A stretch of 64,000 bases of DNA. It comes from CAYMEK01 sp964389305. GTDB lineage: Bacteria > Spirochaetota > Spirochaetia > SZUA-6 > DRHE01. How positions within the stretch are numbered: the stretch's first letter is position 1; every line of letters begins with the position of its first letter. Position numbers and translations under genes: made by a program. The DNA lies in the NCBI GenBank assembly GCA_964389305.1, contig CAYMEK010000014.1:1-64000 (forward strand), given 5' to 3'. This document shows, in pieces, positions 8,350 through 16,549 of this stretch. The notes under the pieces are model-generated. The model was not told where the DNA came from, searched no databases, and saw nothing but the letters and a program-made list of their open reading frames with translations.

Positions 8350-9780
8350 CTAGCCGGCCAGTACGCCGGCGCCGGCCTCAGCCCGGCAGGGAAAGACGAG
8401 CGAGGCGAAATCCGCATCCTGAAGTTTGAGATAGTCCAGGTAGTAGTGCCGGATTACCTGCCGGCAGAAGGAGTCGATCCGGTCGTTCGGCACCAGGCTG
8501 ACGGTGCAGGCGCCTAAACGGTCCCCTGTAAGACGGGCGCCGAGGGCGCCGGCTTGTCTGGAGATCTCCACCAAAGTGTCCGTTTCCGGGCAGCTGCTCT
8601 CGTAGAGCTCCCGGCAGCTGCGATGGGATTGGTTCATCAGCGCACCTACCCTGGAGGTGTCTCCGGTCTCGAGAGCCTCCACGGACTGCTCGACCCGCTG
8701 TGCCTCATCCACAACGTGGCGATAGCGCTGGAACAGTTTGAAGCCCTCTTGCGGCTCGGAAAGGATCGAGTCGTCCCTTCCCCCGCAGTAGAGGTAGGCC
8801 GTTTTCTCCGGGGATTGACCGAGAATGGCGGCGATTTCCTGAAGGCGGTAAGGCTGTCGATGCAGGCAGCGGCCGGCAAGCTCCCGGATCTCTTCCTGCC
8901 GGACGGCCAGCCTCTGCTCTTGCAGGTCGCCCAACAGAAAAAGCGGCACCTCCCGCCCATAGTGCTCGGCGAAGGCCTTCTGCATGACCGCCGCCGCCAG
9001 AGCGCACTCGATTTGCCGCCACCGGTACCGGCCGCCGTCTGCGCCGCCGGCCGACTCCGCCAGGCTGTCCGCGACCACCACGGTATGGCTTTCCGGCAGC
9101 AAGACGGAACGGCACCGCAGAGGCCGGGATTCGATTTGGAGCGCCCGGCCCGGTCTAGCCAGCAGCGCGAGGGCCTGATCCGTCCCCTCTCCCCGGGCGC
9201 CCAGGTAGCGCTCGGCCCTGGCCAGGAGGCCGGCCAGCTCGAGTCTGGCAGGCGCCGGTAGGCCCTTTTTGGGTGCGCCCGTTGCGGGCGGGTCGGAGTC
9301 GGGGTCCTCCAGCTCGATCCCGTTGGCCGCCAGAAACATCAGGGCGCCCAAAACCATCAGAGACGAACAGCGGCCGGTTCCTGCTGCGGCCGCCGCATTC
9401 CGGTCGAGGGTCGCCTTAAAACCGCTGAAGCGCTTCACTGCCTTTCCCTTTCGACCGTAGAAATCGAGCAGGCCCTGGACTGCGGCCTTGAACGGGTTTC
9501 CCCAGTCTCCGTGCGGGTAGGGAGGGATTGCTTCCTGGATTCGGAAGCGTCGGTCCGGGAACCGGGGATCTGTGTTGCTGAGGAAGACGGTGGCCTCCTG
9601 TACGGGCGAAAAGCGGGCCGTGATGTTCCGGTTGACGGCCATGGACAAAACCGGAAAGCCGTTATAGACGGTATGCGCGCCTAAAAGGTCGATCCTTCCA
9701 GGCACCCTGGCGGTCAGCAGCTCGCCGCTGCAAAGGCAGCCGGCGGCATCAAGCGGTTCCCGCCGAGGTTCGCTCGGCAT
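8350..9780 (-). CDS. Galactokinase-like GHMP kinase with altered sugar-binding motif
   Basis: The 476-residue protein follows the galactokinase layout. The first motif reads GRIDLLGAHTVYNGFP, where galactokinases have GRxNLIGEHTDYN. Both the Glu and the Asp that contact galactose are therefore replaced, by Ala and Val. The ATP loop is also divergent: AAAGTGRCSSL in place of GxGLSSSA. The catalytic Asp survives in GEGTDQALALL. The third motif is GALGARLTGDRLGACTV, against the usual GARMTGGGFGGC. This looks like a GHMP kinase that has moved away from galactose, or one that has lost activity. A strong AGGAGGAGG site precedes ATG 9780. No galT or galE gene is adjacent. Confidence 0.75.
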   Translation of the reverse strand: MPSEPRREPLDAAGCLCSGELLTARVPGRIDLLGAHTVYNGFPVLSMAVNRNITARFSPVQEATVFLSNTDPRFPDRRFRIQEAIPPYPHGDWGNPFKAAVQGLLDFYGRKGKAVKRFSGFKATLDRNAAAAAGTGRCSSLMVLGALMFLAANGIELEDPDSDPPATGAPKKGLPAPARLELAGLLARAERYLGARGEGTDQALALLARPGRALQIESRPLRCRSVLLPESHTVVVADSLAESAGGADGGRYRWRQIECALAAAVMQKAFAEHYGREVPLFLLGDLQEQRLAVRQEEIRELAGRCLHRQPYRLQEIAAILGQSPEKTAYLYCGGRDDSILSEPQEGFKLFQRYRHVVDEAQRVEQSVEALETGDTSRVGALMNQSHRSCRELYESSCPETDTLVEISRQAGALGARLTGDRLGACTVSLVPNDRIDSFCRQVIRHYYLDYLKLQDADFASLVFPCRAEAGAGVLAG

Positions 9781-9934
9781 GCTCCTCCTCCTTGCTTCAG
9801 GCTGCGAAGCGGAGATTCGTCAGGCGGAGATTCGCCATGTACGGCCTCGAAAACAAACTCTTAAAAAAAATCATAGGCTCGCAGCAGCCGGCGGTCAAGG
9901 CGGCCAGGGGAACGGGCATTGCAGGGCGCAGCGT

Positions 9935-9978
9935 CTTTTTACGACTTTTTTACAAAGCTTTTACAGCCCGGTGACAAC
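9935..9978 (-). promoter_or_regulatory. Pho-box-like array of four 11-bp direct repeats
   Basis: On the plus strand TTTAC begins at 9938, 9949 and 9960, and GTGAC at 9971, an exact 11-base period. Read on the minus strand this gives TGTCACC, TGTAAAA, TGTAAAA and CGTAAAA, each followed by a four-base spacer. That is the 7+4 architecture of PhoB-type boxes. It lies between the galactokinase-like gene and the ARPP-1 / sensor kinase / PhoB-like operon. Confidence 0.5.
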
Positions 9979-10033
9979 CGCCGCCGGCAGTGCTGCTATG
10001 CTTCAAAGCGAAACGTTCGATAGGAGGAAAGAG

Positions 10034-11032
10034 ATGAAGAGACTGAATGTTGTGGTACTCGCGATGCTTGCGGTCCTGATCCACGGAGAGGAGCTTTCCG
10101 CCCAATCCGCCGGACCCGTGGCTGCGTTTCTAGAGCCGCTGGAGGCGGGAGAGCCGGTAGTGTTCCGCAGCCTGACCGTGGTGCCGGTGTATTCGCGCAG
10201 CCTTGCCCCACTGGATCGGCGGCTGAACTGCGCAACTCTGGACCAGGCCCTCGAAGCGGGCTGGCTGGAGATCAGGGAGAAGAATGGCGGGGAGGTGCCC
10301 TGGGTGGTGATCAGCAACCGCAGCAAAAGGAGCATATTCCTGATGGGCGGCGAGATCCTCAGCGGCTGCCGGCAGGACCGGATCGTGGCCCGGGACGTGC
10401 TGATCGCGCCCCGCCGCAGGCGGCTGCCCGTGCCCGTGTTCTGCGTGGAGGCGGGCCGCTGGCACCATGTCTCCGGCGAGTTCAAGAGCGAGAAGAACCT
10501 GGGCACCTATATCTTGAGAGGAACAGCCCAGAGCCTGGCGCCAAACGCCCAGGCCAAGATCTGGAGCAAGGTGTCCGAGGGCAACAGGAAGCTGGGGGTG
10601 GTCTCCGACACCGACGCCTACCAAGACGCCTTCCGCGAGCGGGAAGTTGCGGAACTGGCCTCAGTGCTGCAGGAAAAGCTCAAAGGCCTACCCCGGCTGG
10701 AGCAAGACACGGTGGGCGTAGTAATAGGGCTGGGAGACAGGGTCGTCGGCGTGGATCTGTTCTCGGACCCCGAGCTGTTCCGGGCCCTCTGGCCCAAGAT
10801 CGTCAAAGCCTGCACGCTGTTCGTCTCGGATCCCGCGGTACGGGGTACGCTGTCGGCAGACAAAGCCGGGGAATGCCTGCGGGCCCTGGCCTGGACGAGC
10901 TACCGGGAGCGCCGGGCGGTGGACCTCGGGGTGGAGCACGTTGGCGAGCTGAGCGACCTCGCGGTGACCGCCCTGGGCTACGAGGAGCAGCTGCTGCACC
11001 TGAGCGCCTTTCCTCGACAGGACGGCCCGTAG
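10034..11032 (+). CDS. Secreted ARPP-1-type domain protein
   Basis: The 332-residue protein has a signal peptide (MKRLNVVVLAMLAVLIHG, with a likely cut after LSAQSA). It then has a region I recognise as the ARPP-1 type (also called DUF6569): a TLDQALEAGWLEI stretch, then RSIFLMGGEILSGCRQDR, then an RLPVPVFCVEAGRWH strand block. In this family the GGEIL-G--QDR and C-VE-GRW pieces are the most recognisable. The C-terminal half has a GVVIGLGDRVVGVDLF segment that completes the fold. The biochemical function is unknown. An AGGAGG site sits six bases before ATG 10034. A histidine kinase gene follows after about 50 bases, so co-transcription is likely and a role in envelope sensing is possible. Confidence 0.75.
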   Translation: MKRLNVVVLAMLAVLIHGEELSAQSAGPVAAFLEPLEAGEPVVFRSLTVVPVYSRSLAPLDRRLNCATLDQALEAGWLEIREKNGGEVPWVVISNRSKRSIFLMGGEILSGCRQDRIVARDVLIAPRRRRLPVPVFCVEAGRWHHVSGEFKSEKNLGTYILRGTAQSLAPNAQAKIWSKVSEGNRKLGVVSDTDAYQDAFREREVAELASVLQEKLKGLPRLEQDTVGVVIGLGDRVVGVDLFSDPELFRALWPKIVKACTLFVSDPAVRGTLSADKAGECLRALAWTSYRERRAVDLGVEHVGELSDLAVTALGYEEQLLHLSAFPRQDGP

Positions 11033-11084
11033 GGGTTTCCTGCAGCTTGCCAAAACTGACCAGGGGTGTGAAGATGACAGCGTG

Positions 11085-12959
11085 ATGAAGCGCTTTCCCC
11101 TCATCCGGCACCTTGGCTGGATCTTCATTCTGGCCGTGGTCGTTCCCGGTATCCTGCTGGCTGTGATCGCCGTGCGATCGATCAAGCGGGAGGAGGCCTA
11201 CATCGAAAAGCAGCTCCAGGGGACCCTGCTCGCCGAGGTCACCTACCTGGTTTCCCTGGTGGACGCGGAGCTCAGCGGGATCGAGAAGGAGCTGGCCGGC
11301 TTGGCCCCTGACAGCGCCTCCGGCGACCCGCAAGACCTGCTGGAGGAATGGCGCCTCGCCTGCCCCCTGGTGGGCTCTCCCTTCCTCCTCTCGGCCCGTT
11401 TCGAAATTCTCTGGCCCCGCCCCGAGGGCTCGCTGAGCGAGGAGCAGCGGTCCTTCCTGCGCTTGAACAGCGAATTCCTGAGCAACCGGCTCAAGGTCCC
11501 GGTTTTCGAAAACATCGCCCTAGCCTACCAGGACCAGGTCGTGAGCGGGAAAAGCGATAAGGGGGAAGAAAAAGTGAAGGGGGCGGAGCTCCAGCAGGTT
11601 ATCAGCAGCTTCGAGATGAGCCGCGACGTTCAGGAAAAGGTGTACCGGCAGGCCCGCGAAAAAGGGCAGAGTCCCGAACCGAGAACGGTCGTGCCCTCGG
11701 CGAACCTGCCCGGGCTGCAGGAACAGCCGCCGCCTTCCATCTTCATTTCCACGGAGCTGCGCCTGGCCGACATCACCGCCGGAGGCGATCTCGGATTGGT
11801 TCCCCGCTTCTTCGAAGATCAGCTGGCCCTGCTGTTCTGGAAGAAGCTGAACGACGGGAGCATCCTGGGCTGCCTGCTGGCCGACGAGGTGCTGAAGGAG
11901 AGGCTGGTTGCCCTCCTGCCCGAAGTGTACACACCGGTGCGTATACTGACGCTCCTCGACGAGCAGGGGAGTCCCTTGATTGCGCCACAGGAGCAGACCC
12001 TCCGGGACTACCGCCGTCCCTTCGTGGCCAGGGAGCTGAGCGCCCTGCTGCCCCGCTGGGAGGCGGCCGCCTACCTGACCGACCCGCAGATCGTTTCCTC
12101 CCGGGCAGGCCGGGTGGTCACAATTCTCTGGGTATTGATCTCGATCCTTTTCGTCTCCATTCTGGCCGGCGGCACCCTGGTGCTCAAGACCGTCAGAGCG
12201 GAGGTATCCCTAGCCCGGCAAAAGACGCTCTTCGTGACCAATGTCTCCCACGAGCTGAAAACCCCGTTGACCTCCATCCGCATGTTCGCCGAGATGCTGC
12301 GAGGGGGCAGGCAGCGAAGTGCGAAGAAGAGCCGGGAGTACCTGACGCTGATGGTGGAGGAGGCGCAGAGACTGACCCGCCTGATCAATAATGTGCTTGA
12401 TTTTTCGGCGATGGAGCGGGGCGAGAAGCGCTACGATCCGCAAGTTCTAGACGCCGCCGAGCTATGTAGAGAGCTGGTGGCGAGCCAGCGTCCGCGCTAT
12501 AAGCAAAGCGGCTTCAGCTTGAAGCTGCGCTGCTCGTTCCCGGCAGAGGAAGCTGTGGACGGAGCCGAGCGCGCTCCCGAAAAAAAGTCCGCGGCCGGGC
12601 TGCCGGTGCGAGCCGACCGGGAGGCTCTCCGTCAGGCTCTCATGAATCTGCTCTCCAATGCCGAGAAGTACTCGGCCGGGGGTAAGGTTGTGGAGGTGGC
12701 GCTGCAGACGTCCGGCCCGTGGCTTGCAATCGACATCATGGACCGGGGCCGGGGGATCGCGCCTTCCGAGGCGAAGCACATCTTCAAGGAGTTCTATCGG
12801 GGCGATGAGTCGGTGACCGCCGGCGTACGGGGCAGCGGGCTGGGCCTGGCCATCAGCCGCCGCATCCTGCGCGATCAGGGCGGGGATATCGAGTATATGC
12901 CCCGGGAAGGGGGCGGCAGCATCTTCAGGGTGCGGCTGCCTCTGGTGGAGGAGCCGTGA
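11085..12959 (+). CDS. Membrane-bound sensor histidine kinase
   Basis: The 624-residue kinase has one transmembrane helix near residues 10-30 and a second near 345-365. Between them lies a periplasmic sensor region of about 300 residues with no family I can name. The cytoplasmic part holds the phospho-accepting His in SHELKTPLTSIRMFAEML, the N box NLLSNAEKYS, the G1 box DIMDRGRGI, and the G2 box GSGLGLAISRR. No HAMP domain is obvious. The stop overlaps the start of the response regulator, so the two are coupled. Upstream is the ARPP-1 gene. The nearby 11-bp repeat array suggests autoregulation or a phosphate link. GTG 11082 is an alternative start. Confidence 0.9.
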   Translation: MKRFPLIRHLGWIFILAVVVPGILLAVIAVRSIKREEAYIEKQLQGTLLAEVTYLVSLVDAELSGIEKELAGLAPDSASGDPQDLLEEWRLACPLVGSPFLLSARFEILWPRPEGSLSEEQRSFLRLNSEFLSNRLKVPVFENIALAYQDQVVSGKSDKGEEKVKGAELQQVISSFEMSRDVQEKVYRQAREKGQSPEPRTVVPSANLPGLQEQPPPSIFISTELRLADITAGGDLGLVPRFFEDQLALLFWKKLNDGSILGCLLADEVLKERLVALLPEVYTPVRILTLLDEQGSPLIAPQEQTLRDYRRPFVARELSALLPRWEAAAYLTDPQIVSSRAGRVVTILWVLISILFVSILAGGTLVLKTVRAEVSLARQKTLFVTNVSHELKTPLTSIRMFAEMLRGGRQRSAKKSREYLTLMVEEAQRLTRLINNVLDFSAMERGEKRYDPQVLDAAELCRELVASQRPRYKQSGFSLKLRCSFPAEEAVDGAERAPEKKSAAGLPVRADREALRQALMNLLSNAEKYSAGGKVVEVALQTSGPWLAIDIMDRGRGIAPSEAKHIFKEFYRGDESVTAGVRGSGLGLAISRRILRDQGGDIEYMPREGGGSIFRVRLPLVEEP

Positions 12960-13663
12960 TGGCGGAAACGATCCTGGTCGTCGAAGACGATCCGGCCATC
13001 CTGCTCGGACTGGAAGACCTGCTGGCCGGCGAAGGGTATGCGGTCTCCAGCGCCCGCGACGGCCGGCAGGCCCTCGAGCTGTACCGGCGGGAAAGGCCTG
13101 ATCTGGTTCTGCTGGACATCATGCTTCCGGAAATCAGCGGCTATGAGGTGTGCCGGAGGATCCGGAAAGAGGACGCCGAAACCCCGATCCTGATGCTCAC
13201 CGCCAAGGGACAGGAGGCGGACAAGGTGGCCGGTCTGGAGCTGGGCGCCGATGACTATATCGTCAAACCCTTCGGAGTAAGCGAGCTGCTGGCCCGGATC
13301 CGGGCCAGCCTGCGCCGCTGCCGGTATGGGGCGGCCGGAAGCGGCCAGCCGCTGGCCTTCGCAGAGGTGTTGATCGATCCCAGGAAGCTGGAGGGAAGCC
13401 GCGACGGGGTGAGCTTCAGCCTGAGCGTTCGCGAGCTCGCCCTCCTGAGGTTTTTCGCCGGCCGGCCCGGGGAGGTCCTGGACCGCTTCACCATCCTGGA
13501 AGAGGTCTGGGGCCTGCGCTACCGGGGCACCACCCGCACCTTGGATCAGCACGTCGCCAAGCTGCGCAAGAAGATCGAACGCGATCCCGCCCATCCGCAA
13601 CACATCCTGACGGTGCACGGAGTGGGCTACCGCTTTGTTCCGGGCGTCGAGGGGCTGCCTTGA
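12959..13663 (+). CDS. OmpR/PhoB-family response regulator
   Basis: The 234-residue protein has a receiver domain with acidic residues EDD near position 10, the phosphorylation site in LVLLDIMLPEISGYEV, a Thr in LMLTAKG, and the Lys in DDYIVKPFG. A winged-helix DNA-binding domain follows, with LSVRELALLRFFAGRPGEV, RGTTRTLDQHVAKLRKKI and a C-terminal HGVGYRFVP hairpin. This is the PhoB/OmpR type, which binds 11-bp direct repeats. A matching array lies upstream of the operon. The start ATG 12959 overlaps the kinase stop (GTG 12956 is also possible), so it is the cognate partner of the kinase. Confidence 0.92.
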   Translation: MAETILVVEDDPAILLGLEDLLAGEGYAVSSARDGRQALELYRRERPDLVLLDIMLPEISGYEVCRRIRKEDAETPILMLTAKGQEADKVAGLELGADDYIVKPFGVSELLARIRASLRRCRYGAAGSGQPLAFAEVLIDPRKLEGSRDGVSFSLSVRELALLRFFAGRPGEVLDRFTILEEVWGLRYRGTTRTLDQHVAKLRKKIERDPAHPQHILTVHGVGYRFVPGVEGLP

Positions 13664-14088
13664 TCCGGATTACACCCGATATCGCCATAGACGAGAGGGA
13701 GCTTCACTTCGACTTCATTCGATCCTCCGGTCCCGGGGGGCAGAAGGTGAACAAAGCCTCTTCGGCGGTACAGCTTCGTTTCGATGCCGCCCGCTGCCCG
13801 GGCCTGCCGGAGGAGGTGCGACGGCGCCTGATTCCTCTGGCCGGGCGGCGGATGAGCGATCAGGGAGTGCTGGTCATCGAAGCCAGGCGCTTCCGCTCCC
13901 AGGATCGCAACCGCCAGGATGCCGTGAGGCGGCTTGTCGCCCTGGTCCGCGACGCCGCCCGCCGGCCGAAGAGCCGGCGTCCCACCAAACCGAGCGCCGC
14001 GGCCAGGCAGCGCAGAGTGGAGGAGAAAAAGCGGCGCTCCTGGCTGAAGCGTAGCCGCAGTCGGCCCGAGCAGCTTGACGAGAGCTGA
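13660..14088 (+). CDS. arfB: ArfB/YaeJ-type peptidyl-tRNA hydrolase (ribosome rescue)
   Basis: The 142-residue protein has the release-factor GGQ motif in SSGPGGQKVNKASSAVQL, which hydrolyses peptidyl-tRNA in the ribosome. It lacks the codon-recognition domains of RF1 and RF2. The C-terminal tail is very basic (RRPKSRRPTKPS and EEKKRRSWLKRSRSR), as in ArfB, where the tail enters the empty mRNA channel of stalled ribosomes. The TTG start at 13660 overlaps the stop of the response regulator, so its expression is tied to the two-component operon. That is an unusual companion for a rescue factor and may reflect only position. Confidence 0.88.
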   Translation: MIRITPDIAIDERELHFDFIRSSGPGGQKVNKASSAVQLRFDAARCPGLPEEVRRRLIPLAGRRMSDQGVLVIEARRFRSQDRNRQDAVRRLVALVRDAARRPKSRRPTKPSAAARQRRVEEKKRRSWLKRSRSRPEQLDES

Positions 14089-14158
14089 TCCGGCCCGAGA
14101 ACCGTATCGACAGTCTTTTTGTGAACACAGAACAGCTTGCAGCTGATAAGTTTTATGC

Positions 14159-14188
14159 TTGACAGAATAGAAGTGGTCACTTGATAGT
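14159..14188 (+). promoter_or_regulatory. Candidate sigma-70 promoter
   Basis: TTGACA at 14159-14164 is followed after 17 bases by TGATAG, or after 18 bases by GATAGT. It lies in AT-rich DNA about 40 bases before the barrel-protein gene at 14226. Confidence 0.45.
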
Positions 14189-14225
14189 ATTAGCAACTAA
14201 GAATAAGGACTCGTAGAACGAGCAC

Positions 14226-14855
14226 ATGAAAAAAATCCTCTTGTTAGCTGCATTGCTTGGTGTGGGAATATTTCCCCCTCTTCATGCCGGAGAAAGAAAA
14301 GGTTTGTTTATGAGCGTGGGTCTGGGAGCCGGGCTTACGAGTGTTTTCTCTGAAACCTTGTCCGGCGACCAGACAATGACGAGATTGGGACCTGCTTTAA
14401 GTTTCAGGTGGGGTTATGCTCCAACCCAGCGGCTTCAAATCAGCATGGGCTTCACCGGTTCGATGTTCCAGCCCGACAGATTCAAAGACCTCTGGAAAAG
14501 GGAATATGCACCCCTGTTTCCGATTTTTGTTCCTATCAATTTCACCAGATCCTCCCATACAATGTTCGAGCTGCTGGGAGCCAGGTATTACTTCAGTGCG
14601 GCTTCACCCAGCTTCATGGTCGGAGGGGGGATAGGAGTATCGGCCTATTACGAACCGTTCTGGGATGAGACCGGGGGAGGAATCGGTTTTTGGGTAGAGG
14701 GAGGATACGAGTTCGCCAAGCATTTTTCTGCGAAACTGATGCTGTTCGGCGGGCGGGTGAAGAACGAGGAGTATGACAGCGCAACAGGGAAGGATACACT
14801 GTTACATTCCACAGGATTGTCAACGGTTCTATCTCTTGAATACTGCCTGTACTGA
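14226..14855 (+). CDS. Predicted outer-membrane beta-barrel protein
   Basis: The 209-residue protein has a signal peptide (MKKILLLAALLGVGIFPPLHA) and then alternating strands rich in Gly and aromatic residues. Examples are GLFMSVGLGAGLTSVFS, FMVGGGIGVSAYYEPFW and GFWVEGGYEFAKHFSAKL. The C-terminus is hydrophobic and aromatic (LSLEYCLY), compatible with barrel insertion. About eight strands would fit an OmpA/OmpX-like barrel. GC content is visibly lower than in the flanking genes, and a radical-SAM remnant follows directly, so this patch may be acquired DNA. The cargo or ligand is not known. Confidence 0.65.
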   Translation: MKKILLLAALLGVGIFPPLHAGERKGLFMSVGLGAGLTSVFSETLSGDQTMTRLGPALSFRWGYAPTQRLQISMGFTGSMFQPDRFKDLWKREYAPLFPIFVPINFTRSSHTMFELLGARYYFSAASPSFMVGGGIGVSAYYEPFWDETGGGIGFWVEGGYEFAKHFSAKLMLFGGRVKNEEYDSATGKDTLLHSTGLSTVLSLEYCLY

Positions 14856-14858
14856 GCG

Positions 14859-15035
14859 ATGAGTTTTCCACGACGGGTATCGTTCACCATTACGAATGTG
14901 TGTAATCTCAGGTGCAAGATGTGCGGCCAGTGGAGCGAGAGCGGTTACATCCGCAATTTGAGACCCGGGAGTGCCGGAATGCGGCTGAACGATTGGAAGC
15001 GTGTCGTGGACGAAGTATATGTCGGCTCCGCGTAA
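14859..15035 (+). pseudogene. Truncated radical SAM enzyme (N-terminal remnant)
   Basis: An open frame of 58 codons starts at ATG 14859, four bases after the barrel gene. It encodes a radical-SAM opening: SFTITNVCNLRCKMCGQW, with the CxxxCxxC cluster site (Cys residues near 15, 19 and 22). It stops at 15035, long before the rest of the TIM-barrel that such enzymes need. No continuation is seen in the remaining 30 bases before the Ech operon. It is best read as the 5' stub of a lost SPASM/radical-SAM gene, perhaps once co-transcribed with the barrel protein. Confidence 0.7.
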
Positions 15036-15065
15036 TGCGGACGGGAGTCTCGAGGCGGGATCGAT

Positions 15066-15452
15066 CTAGGCAGGACTATCCGCGTCGCCCGGGTTGTCTT
15101 TGGGAGCGGTGTTTTCCTGCTGCCGGTAGCTGTCCTCGTGCCGCTCAACGGCCGGCCTGGAGTACTCCCGGGCCATGGAAAGGCAGTGTACCGGGCACAC
15201 CTCCACGCAGGCGTTGCAGGTGATGCAGTAAAGGCGGTCGATCGCCCACCTCTTCTGCTCTTTAGTGACGGTGATCGCCTTGGGCGGGCAACGCCGCTGG
15301 CATAGCCCGCAGAAGATGCACTTCTGGATCTCGATGGCGATCCTGCCGCGGGTGTTCTCATAGGGTTCCCTGGATACCCGGGGGTACATCCGGGTGGCCG
15401 GCCCCCGCACCAGGTTCCCGCTGATGGTCCTGCTCATGCGAAACAACGACAT
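15066..15452 (-). CDS. echF: Ech-type hydrogenase subunit F (2x[4Fe-4S] ferredoxin)
   Basis: This 128-residue NuoI-like protein carries two CxxCxxCxxxC(P) cluster sites, Cys 45/48/51/55 and Cys 76/79/82/86. In Ech hydrogenase these pass electrons between reduced ferredoxin and the small-subunit cluster. The N-terminal segment RTISGNLVRGPATRMYP resembles NuoI-like subunits that lie along the membrane arm. The C-terminal 40 residues are polar and probably disordered. It is the last gene of a minus-strand operon in the order echA, B, C, D, E, F, with only 17 bases after echE. It works with the membrane subunits EchA and EchB to couple H2 formation to ion translocation. Confidence 0.85.
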   Translation of the reverse strand: MSLFRMSRTISGNLVRGPATRMYPRVSREPYENTRGRIAIEIQKCIFCGLCQRRCPPKAITVTKEQKRWAIDRLYCITCNACVEVCPVHCLSMAREYSRPAVERHEDSYRQQENTAPKDNPGDADSPA

Positions 15453-15469
15453 CCGCTACCTTACCTCTA

Positions 15470-16549
15470 CTATCTCTCCGCGCAGCTGATGCAGGGGTCG
15501 ATGGTCAGCACCACCACCGGCACGTCGGCGACCTGACAGCCTTTGAGCATCGCCAGGAGCGGCGCCAGATTGGCGAAGGTAGGGGTCCTGACGCGCAGGC
15601 GCTCCAGCTTCTTCGTGCCGTTGGCCCGGAGGTGATAGACCACCTCCCCCCTGGGCTGTTCGGTTCTCTCGAAGACCTCGCCGTTGGGCCTTCCCTTCGC
15701 TTCAGTTTCCACGGGACCGGCGGGGATTCCCGATATGGCCTCCCGGATGAGCCGCAGGGATTGCTGCACCTCCCGGATGCGTACCAGGCAGCGCGCGTAG
15801 CAGTCTCCCGACCTCTCGGTAACCGGCTCGAACGCGAGGCGGGCGAAAGCCGCATAGCCGAGCTGGCGCATGTCCGCGGCCACCCCGCTGGCCCGCAGGG
15901 TGGGGCCCACAGCCCCCAGGGCATAGGCTTCCTCGGAGCTGAGTACCCCGAGTCCCACCAGACGATGCCTGACCGAGTAATCCCGGATGAACACGGCAGT
16001 CACGTCGCGGATCAGCCCTGCGAGGGACTCCAGGCGGTCGGAGATCTCTTGCAGCTTCTCGTCGCTGACCTGCTTGCGTACTCCGCCGATCTTGATTGCC
16101 CCGAAGATCACCCTGCCCCCGGCGGTTTCCTCGATGATGTCCAGGATCTTCTCGCGCAGGCGCCAGACGTGCATGAACAGGCTCTCGAAGCCCATGGCGT
16201 CCGCCATCAGCCCCAGCCAGAGCAGGTGACTGTGCACCCGGGAGAGCTCCGACCAGAACGTTCGCAGGTACAGGGCCCGCGGCGGCACCTCCACCTGCAT
16301 GAGCCGCTCGATTCCCTGGCAGTAGGTCAGGCCGTGGATGAAGCTGCAGATGCCGCAGATACGCTCGGCGATGTGGGTGAACTCGGTGAACTCGATCTTC
16401 TCCACCAGCTTTTCCAGGCCCCGGTGGATGAAGCCGATGGAGGGCACCGCCTCCACGACCGTCTCGTCCTCGACCACCAGGTCCAGGTGCAGCGGTTCGG
16501 GCAGCACCGGGTGCTGCGGCCCGAAGGGGATCACGGTCCGAATAGCCAC
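15470..16549 (-). CDS. echE: Ech-type [NiFe]-hydrogenase large subunit
   Basis: The 359-residue catalytic subunit is NuoD-like but keeps both nickel-binding motifs: RICGICSFIHG with Cys 65 and Cys 68, and DPCISCAER at the very C-terminus with Cys 353 and Cys 356. Ni-Fe binding is therefore intact, unlike in NuoD. The protein ends three residues after the last Cys, with no maturation tail, as I recall for EchE and CooH; they need no C-terminal protease. It reduces protons or oxidises H2. The GTG start at 16549 shares one base with the echD stop, and AAGGAG lies upstream. No hyp maturation genes are in this window. Confidence 0.92.
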   Translation of the reverse strand: MAIRTVIPFGPQHPVLPEPLHLDLVVEDETVVEAVPSIGFIHRGLEKLVEKIEFTEFTHIAERICGICSFIHGLTYCQGIERLMQVEVPPRALYLRTFWSELSRVHSHLLWLGLMADAMGFESLFMHVWRLREKILDIIEETAGGRVIFGAIKIGGVRKQVSDEKLQEISDRLESLAGLIRDVTAVFIRDYSVRHRLVGLGVLSSEEAYALGAVGPTLRASGVAADMRQLGYAAFARLAFEPVTERSGDCYARCLVRIREVQQSLRLIREAISGIPAGPVETEAKGRPNGEVFERTEQPRGEVVYHLRANGTKKLERLRVRTPTFANLAPLLAMLKGCQVADVPVVVLTIDPCISCAER

